A stretch of 61,187 nt of DNA from Cupriavidus basilensis OR16 (GCF_000243095.1 NZ_AHJE01000063.1:1-61187); one strand, 5' to 3'; counted from the stretch's first letter, positions 52,268 through 60,714 are shown. Notes: generated by a model not told the origin, from the letters alone. A program made the numbers and translations.

Positions 52268-52597
52268 TTAGTTGCCGAGCGTCACAGTGATGTGACAAGT
52301 TTGTTTCTCGATGCGGTTGCCGCGGCCCTTTGCTCGTGCCGTGAAACGCTTGAGCGAGGTTGCCTTGTCGACGAAGATGGTCTTGACCTTCAGTTCGTCG
52401 ATGTCGGCGCCTTCGTTGTGCTCGGCGTTGGCGATGGCCGATTCGACCACCTTCTTCACGATGACGGCCGCCTTTTTCGGGCTGAACGTCAGGACGTTGA
52501 GCGCGCGTTCGATCGGCAGACCGCGGATCTGGTCAGCGACCAGGCGCGTTTTCTGGGCGGAGATGCGGGCACCGCGATGAATCGCTTTCACTTCCAT
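52268..52597 (-). CDS. rplV: 50S ribosomal protein L22
   Basis: 109 aa. Lines the exit tunnel with an extended loop, FTARAKGRGNRIEKQTCHIT. MEVKAIHRGARISAQKTRLV is the usual start. It lies between rpsS and rpsC. Confidence 0.98.
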   Translation of the reverse strand: MEVKAIHRGARISAQKTRLVADQIRGLPIERALNVLTFSPKKAAVIVKKVVESAIANAEHNEGADIDELKVKTIFVDKATSLKRFTARAKGRGNRIEKQTCHITVTLGN

Positions 52598-52606
52598 GAT
52601 GGCACC

Positions 52607-52882
52607 TTACCTCTTCGCTTTCTTGTCAGCCGCGTGGCCCTTGAACGTACGCGTGAGCGCAAATTCACCGAGCTTGTGGCCAACCATGTTTTCCGAAACA
52701 TACACCGGCACGTGTTGACGGCCGTTATGTACGGCGATCGTCAGGCCGATGAAGTCCGGCAGAATGGTCGAGCGACGCGACCAAGTCTTGATGGGCTTCT
52801 TGTCCTTGCCGGCTGAGGCCGCTTCCACCTTTTTCAGCAGGTGGGCGTCACAGAACGGACCCTTTTTTGCGGAACGTGTCAT
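52607..52882 (-). CDS. rpsS: 30S ribosomal protein S19
   Basis: 91 aa. Head protein working with S13. MTRSAKKGPFCDAHLLKKVE and FIGLTIAVHNGRQHVPVYVS are typical. It lies between rplB and rplV. Confidence 0.98.
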   Translation of the reverse strand: MTRSAKKGPFCDAHLLKKVEAASAGKDKKPIKTWSRRSTILPDFIGLTIAVHNGRQHVPVYVSENMVGHKLGEFALTRTFKGHAADKKAKR

Positions 52883-52903
52883 GTCTAGGCTCCTACCTAC
52901 CGA

Positions 52904-53734
52904 TTAACGCTTGTGGCGGCGCTGCACGATCATGCTGGCAGTGCGCTTGTTGCTGCGGGTACGGTAACCCTTGGCCGGGGTACCCCACGGCGAGACCGGG
53001 TCACGACCAGCAGCGGTCTTGCCTTCACCACCACCGTGCGGGTGGTCCACCGGGTTCATCACAACGCCGCGAACCGTCGGGCGGATACCGCGCCAACGAT
53101 TTGCACCGGCCTTGCCGATGACGCGCAGGCTATGCTCTTCGTTACCGACTTCACCGATGGTGGCGCGGCATTCGATGTGAACGCGACGCACTTCACCGGA
53201 GCGCAGGCGAACCTGAGCGTAGATGCCTTCACGAGCCAGCAGCACAGCGGAACCGCCAGCGGCGCGAGCGATCTGAGCGCCCTTGCCCGGCAGCATTTCC
53301 ACGCAGTGGATGGTGGTACCAACCGGAATGTTGCGGATCGGCAGGTTGTTACCCGACTTGATCGCAGCTTCCGAGCCGTTCATCAACGCTTGGCCAACTA
53401 CCATGCCCTTGGTGGCAATGATGTAGCGGCGCTCGCCGTCGGCGAACAGCACCAGCGCGATATTGGCGCTGCGGTTCGGATCGTATTCCAGACGCTCGAC
53501 CTTGGCGGCGATGCCGTCCTTGTCGTTGCGCTTGAAGTCGACCACGCGGTAATGGTGCTTATGACCACCGCCCTTGTGGCGGGTGGTGATGTGACCGTTG
53601 TTGTTACGGCCCGACTTCTGGAATTGCTTTTCCAGCAGCGGAGCGTGGGGCGCGCCCTTGTGCAGGTTGGGATTAACAACCTTTACCATGGAGCGACGGC
53701 CCGGGGACGTCGGCTTGGTCTTGACGAGTGCCAT
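52904..53734 (-). CDS. rplB: 50S ribosomal protein L2
   Basis: 276 aa. Primary 23S binder near the peptidyl-transferase centre. MALVKTKPTSPGRRSMVKVV at the start and the conserved VVMNPVDHPHGGGEG loop near the end identify it. It starts two bases after the rplW stop. Confidence 0.98.
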   Translation of the reverse strand: MALVKTKPTSPGRRSMVKVVNPNLHKGAPHAPLLEKQFQKSGRNNNGHITTRHKGGGHKHHYRVVDFKRNDKDGIAAKVERLEYDPNRSANIALVLFADGERRYIIATKGMVVGQALMNGSEAAIKSGNNLPIRNIPVGTTIHCVEMLPGKGAQIARAAGGSAVLLAREGIYAQVRLRSGEVRRVHIECRATIGEVGNEEHSLRVIGKAGANRWRGIRPTVRGVVMNPVDHPHGGGEGKTAAGRDPVSPWGTPAKGYRTRSNKRTASMIVQRRHKR

Positions 53735-53736
53735 GA

Positions 53737-54051
53737 TTACTTGGCCTCCGCTTCAAAATTGATTTCCTGACCCGGCTTGAGCGAAACGTAAGCCTTCTTC
53801 ACGTGGTTGCGACGCCCCATGAAACGGCCAAAACGCTTTTGCTTGCCCTTCTGGTTCAGGATCTGAACGGACTGCACCTCGACCTTGAACAGCAGTTCGA
53901 CTGCCGCCTTCACGTCTGCCTTGTTGGCATCGCGAGCGACTTCGAACACAACTTGTTCGTTCTTGTCGGCGACCAGGGTTGCCTTTTCGGAAACCACCGG
54001 CGCGAGCAGCACCTGCATCAAACGATGATCGTTCTTGGCTACTTGCGTCAT
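53737..54051 (-). CDS. rplW: 50S ribosomal protein L23
   Basis: 104 aa. Docking site at the tunnel exit for trigger factor and SRP. RLMQVLLAPVVSEKATLVAD and GKQKRFGRFMGRRNHVKKAY are typical. It overlaps the rplD stop by four bases. Confidence 0.98.
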   Translation of the reverse strand: MTQVAKNDHRLMQVLLAPVVSEKATLVADKNEQVVFEVARDANKADVKAAVELLFKVEVQSVQILNQKGKQKRFGRFMGRRNHVKKAYVSLKPGQEINFEAEAK

Positions 54052-54668
54052 TTCAGCAACTCCTCGATCTGCGCGACGGCTGCCTTGGTCACCAGCACCT
54101 TCTTGTAGTGCACGAGCGACAGCGGGTCAGCCTGGCGCGGCTCGACAACCGCCACGTGCGGCAGATTGCGCGAAGCCAGGTAGAGGTTTTCGTCGAGGCT
54201 GTCGGTGATGATCAGCACCGAGTCCAGGCCCATGGCCTTGAACTTGTCCGCCAAGAGCTTGGTCTTGGGCGCATCGACGGTGAAACCGTCCACCACGTTG
54301 ATACGACCTTCACGTGCGAGCTGCGAGTAAATCGAGCGCATACCGGCACGGAACATCTTCTTGTTGACCTTCTGCGTGAAGTTCTCTTCCGGCGAATTCG
54401 GGAAGATACGGCCGCCCCCGCGCCACAGCGGCGAGGAAGACATACCGGCACGGGCGCGACCCGTACCCTTCTGGCGCCAAGGCTTCTTGGTCGTGTGCTT
54501 GACCTCTTCACGGTCCTTCTGCTTACGGTTACCGCTGCGAGCGTTAGCCTGGTAAGCGACGACGACCTGGTGAACGAGGGCTTCGTTGTAGTCACGGCCG
54601 AAGACTTCGGGCGAGGCGTCAACGCCTGCACCGATCTGGCCATTGTCCTGGAGGAGCTTGAGTTCCAT
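54048..54668 (-). CDS. rplD: 50S ribosomal protein L4
   Basis: 206 aa. Tunnel protein; in E. coli it represses the S10 operon by binding its leader. The tunnel loop is seen in KPWRQKGTGRARAGMSSSPL and GRIFPNSPEENFTQKVNKKM. It lies between rplC and rplW. Confidence 0.98.
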   Translation of the reverse strand: MELKLLQDNGQIGAGVDASPEVFGRDYNEALVHQVVVAYQANARSGNRKQKDREEVKHTTKKPWRQKGTGRARAGMSSSPLWRGGGRIFPNSPEENFTQKVNKKMFRAGMRSIYSQLAREGRINVVDGFTVDAPKTKLLADKFKAMGLDSVLIITDSLDENLYLASRNLPHVAVVEPRQADPLSLVHYKKVLVTKAAVAQIEELLK

Positions 54669-54679
54669 TGATTCGCTCC

Positions 54680-55285
54680 TTAAGCTTTGGCTTTGGCCTT
54701 GACGGCCGGGGTAACGATAACCTTGCCGCCCTTGGAGCCGGGAATGGCGCCCTTGACCAGCAGCAGCTTGCGCTCTGCGTCGATCTTGGCGATTTCCAGG
54801 TTCTGGACGGTGCGGGTGACGTCACCCAGATGGCCAGTCATGCGCTTGCCGGGGAACACACGGCCCGGATCCTGCGCCATACCGATGGAACCCGGCACGT
54901 TGTGCGAACGCGAGTTACCGTGGGAGGCACGACCCGATGCGAAATGGTGACGCTTGATGGTACCGGCGTAGCCCTTACCGATGGTCACGCCCTGGACGTC
55001 GATCTTTTGACCGACCTCGAACAGGTCAACCGACAGCGTGCCGCCGGGTTGCAGTTCGCCAGCCTTAGCGGCATCGATGCGGAATTCGCGGATGATTTCA
55101 CCAGCTTCAACACCAGCTTTGGCAAGGTGACCTGCCAAAGGCTTGGTGACGCGGCTAGCGCGGCGTGCGCCGAAAGTGACTTGAACCGAGGTATAACCGT
55201 CGGTCTCGTCCGTCTTGATTTGCGTCACGCGGTTGTCGCCGACCTCGACCACGGTAACGGGAATTGAATCGCCGTCGTCCGTGAA
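54680..55285 (-). pseudogene. rplC: 50S ribosomal protein L3, 5' end deleted
   Basis: Early-assembly protein reaching the peptidyl-transferase centre. Homology is continuous from FTDDGDSIPVTVVEVGDNRV through HHFASGRASHGNSRSHNVPG to the normal end. The first 15 or so residues (family MSLGLVGRKVGMTRI) and the ATG are missing; sequence upstream of about 55285 is unrelated and an in-frame TAG follows. The first usable start is GTG 55252, giving 190 aa instead of about 215. The junction is a run of T, so a deletion between T tracts is likely. L3 is essential. Confidence 0.92.
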
Positions 55286-55347
55286 AAAAGTGTTTGCAGT
55301 GCGGGGCTTGCGCTAAAGAAGACAGCGCGGCCAAGCTGGCCAGCCCA

Positions 55348-55404
55348 CTACCCATAGACAAACGGGTAGCCTTACACTATATCGCGTTGATTTGGAAAGA
55401 GCAA
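55348..55404 (-). promoter_or_regulatory. sigma70 promoter and leader hairpin before rplC
   Basis: On the minus strand TTGCTC (55399-55404) and TATAGT (55376-55381) are exactly 17 bases apart. A few bases downstream, where the transcript begins, CTACCC and GGGTAG pair around a 10-nt loop (55348-55369). This promoter lies just after the flavin reductase gene and would drive rplC to rpsQ independently of rpsJ. The hairpin could be a relocated autogenous control site, but that is a guess. Confidence 0.65.
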
Positions 55405-55469
55405 GCGTGGATTGACAACGATGAGGGGGCGCACGGGGCGGTGTTGTTTTGTGGTGCTTCCGCGTGACG

Positions 55470-55961
55470 CTATCGCCCCAGCTGCACAAATTCCCCACCG
55501 AAGAACACCAGCGGCTCCCCCTCCCCTACCTCGAACCCCTCCACCTGGCCCACGATCAGCAAGTGATCCCCGACCGCGTCGGCGCGCTCCACCCGGCACG
55601 CCAGCGTGGCCAGGGCATCATCGAGGTAGGGCACGCCGCGCTGGCAGCGCCGATGCGCGACGCCGGCAAACTTGTCCTCCGCGGGCGTGGCGAAGCGCCG
55701 GGCGAGCTCACCGTGCCCCGCCCGCAGGATGCTGACGCCGAAGGGTCTCCCCGGCGTGAATTGCGCCGCGTTTGGCGAACGCAAGGCGAGGCTCCACAGG
55801 ATCAGCGGTGGCGCGAGCGACAACGAGGCGAAGGAATTGATGGTCAGGCCGATCGGGCGGCCCTGCGCGCCGCAGGCCCCGATGACGGCTACGCCAGTGG
55901 CGTAGCGGCCACATGCATTGCGCAGCGCCTTGGTGTCGAGCACAGCACAGGCGGCTTCCAT
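55470..55961 (-). CDS. StyB/IifD-like NADH:flavin oxidoreductase
   Basis: A 163-aa flavin reductase of the HpaC/StyB type, which supplies reduced FAD to a partner monooxygenase. ALRNACGRYATGVAVIGACG and PIGLTINSFASLSLAPPLIL are the flavin-binding signature; VPYLDDALATLACRVERADA and GDHLLIVGQVEGFEVGEGEP follow. It begins one base after the stop of the StyA-like gene, so the pair is coupled. Last gene of the island before the rplC promoter. Confidence 0.88.
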   Translation of the reverse strand: MEAACAVLDTKALRNACGRYATGVAVIGACGAQGRPIGLTINSFASLSLAPPLILWSLALRSPNAAQFTPGRPFGVSILRAGHGELARRFATPAEDKFAGVAHRRCQRGVPYLDDALATLACRVERADAVGDHLLIVGQVEGFEVGEGEPLVFFGGEFVQLGR

Positions 55962-55962
55962 C

Positions 55963-57204
55963 TCAGGCTGCCTGTGGCAAATGCTGGTCGATCAGCTGCT
56001 GGCAAGCCGCAGGATCTGCCCACCAGGGGAAGAAGTCCGGCGGGTTGTCAAAGCCGTTGGCAATGCGCGCTGCCAGCGCCGGCGCCTGCGCTGCCGCGCC
56101 CAGCAGCGCCAGGATGTGCGCCGGCGGGGGCGTAAGCAGCGAATTGGTCCAGTTCACGACATCGCCCGCGTATTGCCAGTAGCTGGCGAAGGTCTGTGTC
56201 ATCCAGGCGGCGTCGAAGGCGCGCTCGCCGCGCGCGACGATCGCATCGAGATAGACCTTGCAGCATTTGGCGGCATTATTCGAGCCCTGCCCGGTGATAG
56301 GGTCGTTGACCACCACCGCATCAGCCATGCCGAACACCAGCCGGCCGGACGGCAACGTCATGACCGGATGGCGCACGGTCGGCGTGAACCGGCCCGCGAG
56401 GATGCCCTGCTCGTCGGTCAGCGTGACATGTTCACAGCGCTGCGCTTCCCACGGCAGCCAAGTGCGCAGGATGCGCAGGCTTTCGGCCAGGTGCTGCTCG
56501 GGCGTGCGCGCCTCGGCCCATTGGTCCATGGGTCCGCCCGGGATGCCCTCGAACACCATGATTTCGCAGGGTCCGCTCAAGGTCAGCGCAGGGAACACAA
56601 AGTACTCGCCGATGCCGGGAATCAGGTTGAAGCAAACCCGCGAGTACGGCGTGCGCGGCGTCATGCCGCTCACATAGGTCAAGGCCAGCGCGCGTTGCGG
56701 CGCGCTGAACGGACTGCGCGCGGCGTCGCGCTCGAAACGGCTGACGATTTCGCCCTTGCCGGCGGCGAGCAGTACCAGATCGTGCTCGATCGCCAGCGCT
56801 TCCAGTTCATCGATGCCGGCATCGGCGATGCGCAGGTCCCCGCCGCGCTGGGCAAAGGCCTCCATCCATGCTGGCATCTTGAGCCGCTGGTCCACGGCCT
56901 GGGCCGGGCGCTCGAGCCGGGCGCTCCAGTCGATCAGCCTGGCGCCAGGCTGCTCCGGGTGCGGAATTGCCAGGCCGATCCCTTCCACGGGCGGGCACGA
57001 ATCGTCCCACCAGTTCAACCCCAGCTCGCGCTCGGCCTGGAGCGAACGATCGAACATGCACTGGCTGGACATGACCTTGCCCGCCCGGACCTGGTCCGGC
57101 GTGCGATTGGTCAGCAGCGTGACCTGATAGCCCCTGGCTTGCAGCCCGAGGGCCATCTGCAGGCCGGACTGGCCCGCCCCGACGATAGCAATGCGTTGGC
57201 TCAT
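55963..57204 (-). CDS. StyA/IifC-like FAD-dependent epoxidase (indole or styrene monooxygenase)
   Basis: Oxygenase component of a two-component flavoprotein monooxygenase, 413 aa. The FAD fold is RIAIVGAGQSGLQMALGLQA and the late FAD motif is VVVNDPITGQGSNNAAKCC. The family features include the N-terminal TNRTPDQVRAGKV and LLAAGKGEIVSRFERDAARS. StyA epoxidises styrene; IifC makes the indole-2,3-epoxide/dihydrodiol. With an SDR and a DLH-like gene beside it, the indole role fits better than styrene, since no epoxide isomerase or aldehyde dehydrogenase is present. AGGAG precedes ATG 57204. Confidence 0.85.
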   Translation of the reverse strand: MSQRIAIVGAGQSGLQMALGLQARGYQVTLLTNRTPDQVRAGKVMSSQCMFDRSLQAERELGLNWWDDSCPPVEGIGLAIPHPEQPGARLIDWSARLERPAQAVDQRLKMPAWMEAFAQRGGDLRIADAGIDELEALAIEHDLVLLAAGKGEIVSRFERDAARSPFSAPQRALALTYVSGMTPRTPYSRVCFNLIPGIGEYFVFPALTLSGPCEIMVFEGIPGGPMDQWAEARTPEQHLAESLRILRTWLPWEAQRCEHVTLTDEQGILAGRFTPTVRHPVMTLPSGRLVFGMADAVVVNDPITGQGSNNAAKCCKVYLDAIVARGERAFDAAWMTQTFASYWQYAGDVVNWTNSLLTPPPAHILALLGAAAQAPALAARIANGFDNPPDFFPWWADPAACQQLIDQHLPQAA

Positions 57205-57271
57205 GGCAATCTCCTACTGGATATTCAGCATGAAAGTCGAAGCCCCGGCTCGGGGCTGCTCGATACCGGCT

Positions 57272-58060
57272 TCAATCGGCTAGCCGGGGAATGGCGGGCA
57301 CGTTCCGCTCCGGCCCCATCGCCGAGTAGCCGCCGTCCACCGCATAGTCCGCGCCGGTGACAAAGCTGGCGTGGTCGGAACAGAGGAACAACACGACCTG
57401 AGCCACTTCGTCAGGCTCGCCAACGCGGCCAAGGAGATGGAAGTCCGCCGCCACGCGATCGGTGCGCTCGCGGTTGCCGCCGCTGACCTCGTCCATCAGC
57501 CGGCACCAGGTCCAGCCCGGAGAGACGGCGTTGACCCGGATGCCATCGGGCGCCAGATCCATGGCCATGCTGCGGGTCAGTTGCCGGATGGCAGCCTTGG
57601 AGGCCGGATAGAGCCAGCGGCCCGTCTGCCCCACATTGGCGGAAATGCTGGTGAAGTTCACGATGGCGCCACCGCCGCGAGCTCGCATGGCCGAGTGCAC
57701 GGCCTGCGCCAGCATGACGCCGGAAACCACGTTGACGTCCAGCGCCGCAAGCCAGTCACGGCGGCCGGATTTGAAGCCGTCATCCAGATACGTGCAGGCC
57801 AGGTTAACCAGGTAGTCGACGCCACCAAAGTGCTGGCCCACCCGCGTTACCGCCGCGGCCACCTGGGCATCGTCGGTGATGTCGGTGCGCACGAACAACG
57901 CTCGCTCGCCCAGCGCGCCAGCCACGCGCTCGCCGGCGGCGGCATCGATATCGAGGATCGCCACCCGCGTGCCCGCCTGGACGAAGGCGCTTGCCACGCC
58001 CGCGCCGATCAGCGTGGCGCCACCGCTGATGATGGCCACTTTGTCCTTCAGTCCTTTCAT
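57272..58060 (-). CDS. Short-chain dehydrogenase, IifB-like
   Basis: A 262-aa SDR. The nucleotide loop is SGGATLIGAG (a variant of TGxxxGxG) and the usual NNAG is NLAC here, both unusual. The catalytic Ser and Tyr-x3-Lys are in FTSISANVGQTG and LYPASK. The C-terminus has GADYAVDGGYSAMGPERN. In the iif pathway the SDR oxidises 2,3-dihydroxyindoline to 3-hydroxyindolin-2-one. AGGAGA precedes ATG 58060. Function rests on context. Confidence 0.82.
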   Translation of the reverse strand: MKGLKDKVAIISGGATLIGAGVASAFVQAGTRVAILDIDAAAGERVAGALGERALFVRTDITDDAQVAAAVTRVGQHFGGVDYLVNLACTYLDDGFKSGRRDWLAALDVNVVSGVMLAQAVHSAMRARGGGAIVNFTSISANVGQTGRWLYPASKAAIRQLTRSMAMDLAPDGIRVNAVSPGWTWCRLMDEVSGGNRERTDRVAADFHLLGRVGEPDEVAQVVLFLCSDHASFVTGADYAVDGGYSAMGPERNVPAIPRLAD

Positions 58061-58184
58061 GACGCTGTCTCCTGGTTGTCTTGGACGCCGCCCGGCTGCC
58101 GCCTTGCGACGGCGCGTTCCGGGTGCACCCTTTTGCTTTTATGTGATGACTGAAGCCGCAGTCCTTACTGTCCACTCCTGGCTA

Positions 58185-59420
58185 TTACTTGCCTTCGCTC
58201 TCCTGCCAGCGTGCCATCAACGTATTCGAGGGCAGCGTCTCGTCCAGCAGCTTGCGGGCGGTTTCGATGCCGGCCACCGGCAGGCCCGCTGGATCGAGCT
58301 TGCCGATCTGCACCAGCACGCTGGCCTGGTCCCAGTAGATGTGCTCGTGGTACAGCTTGTCCCCGCGGAACTTGACGATGGCGATAAGCGGAATCTCCAC
58401 CCGCTTGCCGGTGGGCGGCACGCCCGGCAGCATCCAGTCGACCTCGCAGGTATGCGTGAAGCAGAACAGCATCTCATCGACGATCTGGCTGGCGCCCACG
58501 GTGCGCGACAACGGGATCAGGGTCGTATCCGGCGGATTGCTGTTGACGAAGTGGTTCTGGTAGAAACGCCTGAGCTGCCGGTGGCCGACGCCGCCGGTCA
58601 TGGTTGGGATATGGTTGACGTAAGGCTCGGCCACCATCGTCGCCATCGTCGCGGCGACATCGCGCGTGGCGAATTCGTATTCACAGTGCTTGTCCCAGAG
58701 GGCCGAGAAGTCGTAGTGCGGCCCCATCTCCGCGCGCAGCGCGGCAATCGAGCGCTGATGCGCCATCAGTGCCGAGGGGTGGTCGAAATGCTCGCCGCCG
58801 GTGCGTGCGAACGCGTGGTCGACACCCGGATAAACGTACACCTCGATACCGTCCTTGGCGCCAAGGGCCGCGCGGATCTGCGCCTGCGCCTCGGGCGGGC
58901 AGAAGCCATCGCGCTCGGCCACATGCAGCACCAGCCGTCCCTGGATATTGGCCGCCTCGCCTAGCGCGCGCTCTATGCCGACGCCGTAGTACGCCACCGC
59001 GCAGGCCACGCCGGCCAGGCGGCAAGCAGCCAGGTAGGCCAGCTTGCCGCCCAGGCAAAAGCCAAGCACCCCGGTCTGGCCCACGCACTCAGGACGGGCG
59101 CGCAGCGCGTCGAGCGCCGCACCGACATCCTGGACGCCGAGGGCCTCGTCGAAGCGCTGATACAAGCCCAAGGCGCGCTGGAAGTCCTCGCCGCGATCGC
59201 CCAGTTCGATGCCGGGCGCCAAACGCCAGAACAAGTCCGGCACCAGCACCGTGTAGCCTTCCTCGGCGTAGTAGTCGGCCACCGCGCGCATGGTGGCGTT
59301 GACGCCGAAGATTTCCTGGCACAACACGATGCCGGGCCCCTTGCCCGATGCAGGCGTGGCAAGGTAGGCGCTGAATGTGCCGCTGCCGTCGGCGGCGGGA
59401 ATCTGGATGGTCTGGCCCAT
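58185..59420 (-). CDS. Dienelactone-hydrolase / SnoaL-like fusion, IifA-like
   Basis: A 411-aa two-domain protein. Residues 1 to about 240 are a dienelactone-hydrolase alpha/beta fold with the nucleophile motif GFCLGG, the Asp in ERDGFCP and His in GVDHAFAR. Residues about 250-400 resemble the SnoaL/NTF2 fold (KHCEYEFATRDVAATMATM, TMTGGVGHRQLRRFYQNHF, YHEHIYWDQASVLVQIG). IifA in Acinetobacter is a cofactor-independent oxygenase turning 3-hydroxyindolin-2-one into anthranilate and heads its cluster, as this gene does. ATG 59420 is chosen over the longer frame because homology to the DLH start is close and AAAGGA lies upstream. Confidence 0.75.
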   Translation of the reverse strand: MGQTIQIPAADGSGTFSAYLATPASGKGPGIVLCQEIFGVNATMRAVADYYAEEGYTVLVPDLFWRLAPGIELGDRGEDFQRALGLYQRFDEALGVQDVGAALDALRARPECVGQTGVLGFCLGGKLAYLAACRLAGVACAVAYYGVGIERALGEAANIQGRLVLHVAERDGFCPPEAQAQIRAALGAKDGIEVYVYPGVDHAFARTGGEHFDHPSALMAHQRSIAALRAEMGPHYDFSALWDKHCEYEFATRDVAATMATMVAEPYVNHIPTMTGGVGHRQLRRFYQNHFVNSNPPDTTLIPLSRTVGASQIVDEMLFCFTHTCEVDWMLPGVPPTGKRVEIPLIAIVKFRGDKLYHEHIYWDQASVLVQIGKLDPAGLPVAGIETARKLLDETLPSNTLMARWQESEGK

Positions 59421-59496
59421 GGGCTGTGTTCCTTTGTTTTCGGGGATGGGGCTGCCGTGCTGGATTCCATCATGGGTGATCCGCACCGCAGCAAAC

Positions 59497-59518
59497 TAGC
59501 CGCGGGCTGCAGCGGCTA
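59497..59518. promoter_or_regulatory. Inverted repeat in the AraC / DLH divergent region
   Basis: TAGCCGC and GCGGCTA are separated by eight bases. The site lies about 80 bases upstream of the DLH start and 140 upstream of the AraC gene. It is a plausible operator for the divergent regulator. Confidence 0.4.
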
Positions 59519-59658
59519 TCCGATTAGTGCAGGAAAATGCCGCCGTGGGCAAGGGACGCAGGGAAGCGATCCACTATAGTGGTGTGAAGGAATCCGCCCG
59601 CAGGCTGGCCGGGCCCAACGTACTAAGCGGCGCGCCAATGACGCCGAGGAGCGAGACA

Positions 59659-60672
59659 ATGCCGCAGCCCCCCGCGGCCACGGCCGCCGAGCCGCTGGCA
59701 GGCGCCCTGCTATCCGACCCCACCCGGCTGGTCTTCGCCTCGACCGACCAGGCCCAGACGCGCGCAGCGGTGGGTACGGTTTTCAAGCCGCACAAGCTCA
59801 CTATCGGCGGCACCACGTTGTCTGCCAGAATGCATCATGCACCACTTGGTGCGGTGTCGTTCAACCGGCTGGCTTATGGCGCGGAGGTCCAGATCGAGCC
59901 TGGGCCGCTCGATGACTTCCTGCTTGTGCAGATGCCGCTGGCGGGCCATGCGCAGATCCAATGCGGCCAGCAACAACTCCGGTCCGACTGCGACATGGCC
60001 TCGGTACTCACGCCCAGCGACCCCGTGCGAATGCGCTGGAGCCACGATAGCGACCAGCTCATCTTGCGCGTGGAACGCGCTGCGCTGGAGCGCGTGTGCG
60101 CGGCGTACCTGGGCCATCGGCCACAGGCGCCGCTGCGTTTCGAACTTGGGATGGCGTGGCGCCGCCTGGCCGCCTGGTACCAGCTGATGCACTACCTGGC
60201 AAACCTGTTCGCCTTGGCGCCGGACGCGGCGCGGCACCCGCTGACGGCCTGTCAGCTGGAGCAACTGGTGATCGGCACGCTGTTGACCGTGCAGCCCCAT
60301 AGCCTGGGGGAGGCCATGCGAGCGCGCGGCAAGCCACTGGCGCCGCGCCATGTGAAGCAGGTCGAGGAATACATCCATGCCCATGCGCAGGCGGCGCTGA
60401 CCCCGGCCCTGCTGGCGGAACTCGCCGGCGTCAGCCTGCGCGGGCTCTATGCGGGCTTTCGCGAGCACCGCGGCATCAGTCCGATGGCCTACCTGCGCGC
60501 CGTGCGGCTGGAGCGTGTTCGCCATGACCTGTTGAACGACCTGGCGATCGATTCGGTCACCGCCGCCGCCTTGCGCTGGGGCTTCAGCCACCTGGGACGT
60601 TTCAGCGTGGAGTACCGCAAGAGTTTCGGCGAGCCGCCGGGGCAGACACTGCGCCGGCGCGGGCCTTCCTAG
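59659..60672 (+). CDS. AraC-family transcriptional regulator
   Basis: About 337 aa. The N-terminal half is an AraC-binding-like cupin domain (FKPHKLTIGGTTLSARMHHA, DDFLLVQMPLAGHAQIQCG). The C-terminal HTH has LTPALLAELAGVSLRGLYAG and AALRWGFSHLGRFSVEYRKS. GGAG seven bases before ATG 59659 favours that start; ATG 59638 and GTG 59527 are alternatives. Divergent from the catabolic genes and on the plus strand, it probably activates them in response to indole or a product. Confidence 0.88.
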   Translation: MPQPPAATAAEPLAGALLSDPTRLVFASTDQAQTRAAVGTVFKPHKLTIGGTTLSARMHHAPLGAVSFNRLAYGAEVQIEPGPLDDFLLVQMPLAGHAQIQCGQQQLRSDCDMASVLTPSDPVRMRWSHDSDQLILRVERAALERVCAAYLGHRPQAPLRFELGMAWRRLAAWYQLMHYLANLFALAPDAARHPLTACQLEQLVIGTLLTVQPHSLGEAMRARGKPLAPRHVKQVEEYIHAHAQAALTPALLAELAGVSLRGLYAGFREHRGISPMAYLRAVRLERVRHDLLNDLAIDSVTAAALRWGFSHLGRFSVEYRKSFGEPPGQTLRRRGPS

Positions 60673-60680
60673 ATGGGAGC

Positions 60681-60714
60681 ACAAAAACAAAAACGGCGAA
60701 CCGAAGTTCGCCGT
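60681..60714 (-). terminator. Intrinsic terminator directly after rpsJ
   Basis: ACGGCGAAC and GTTCGCCGT form a 9-bp stem with a CGAA loop. On the minus strand it is followed by TTTTTGTTTTTG, a strong T tract. It is 45 bases past the rpsJ stop and would end the tuf-rpsJ transcript before the island. The plus strand lacks a T run, though the hairpin also lies just after the AraC gene. Confidence 0.85.

Noticed and set aside
55963..57204. Styrene degradation role for the StyA-like gene
   Set aside because: No epoxide isomerase or phenylacetaldehyde dehydrogenase is present; the SDR and DLH/SnoaL neighbours fit the indole pathway better.
60681..60714. Terminator assigned to the AraC gene
   Set aside because: The T tract is on the minus strand only, so the hairpin mainly serves rpsJ.
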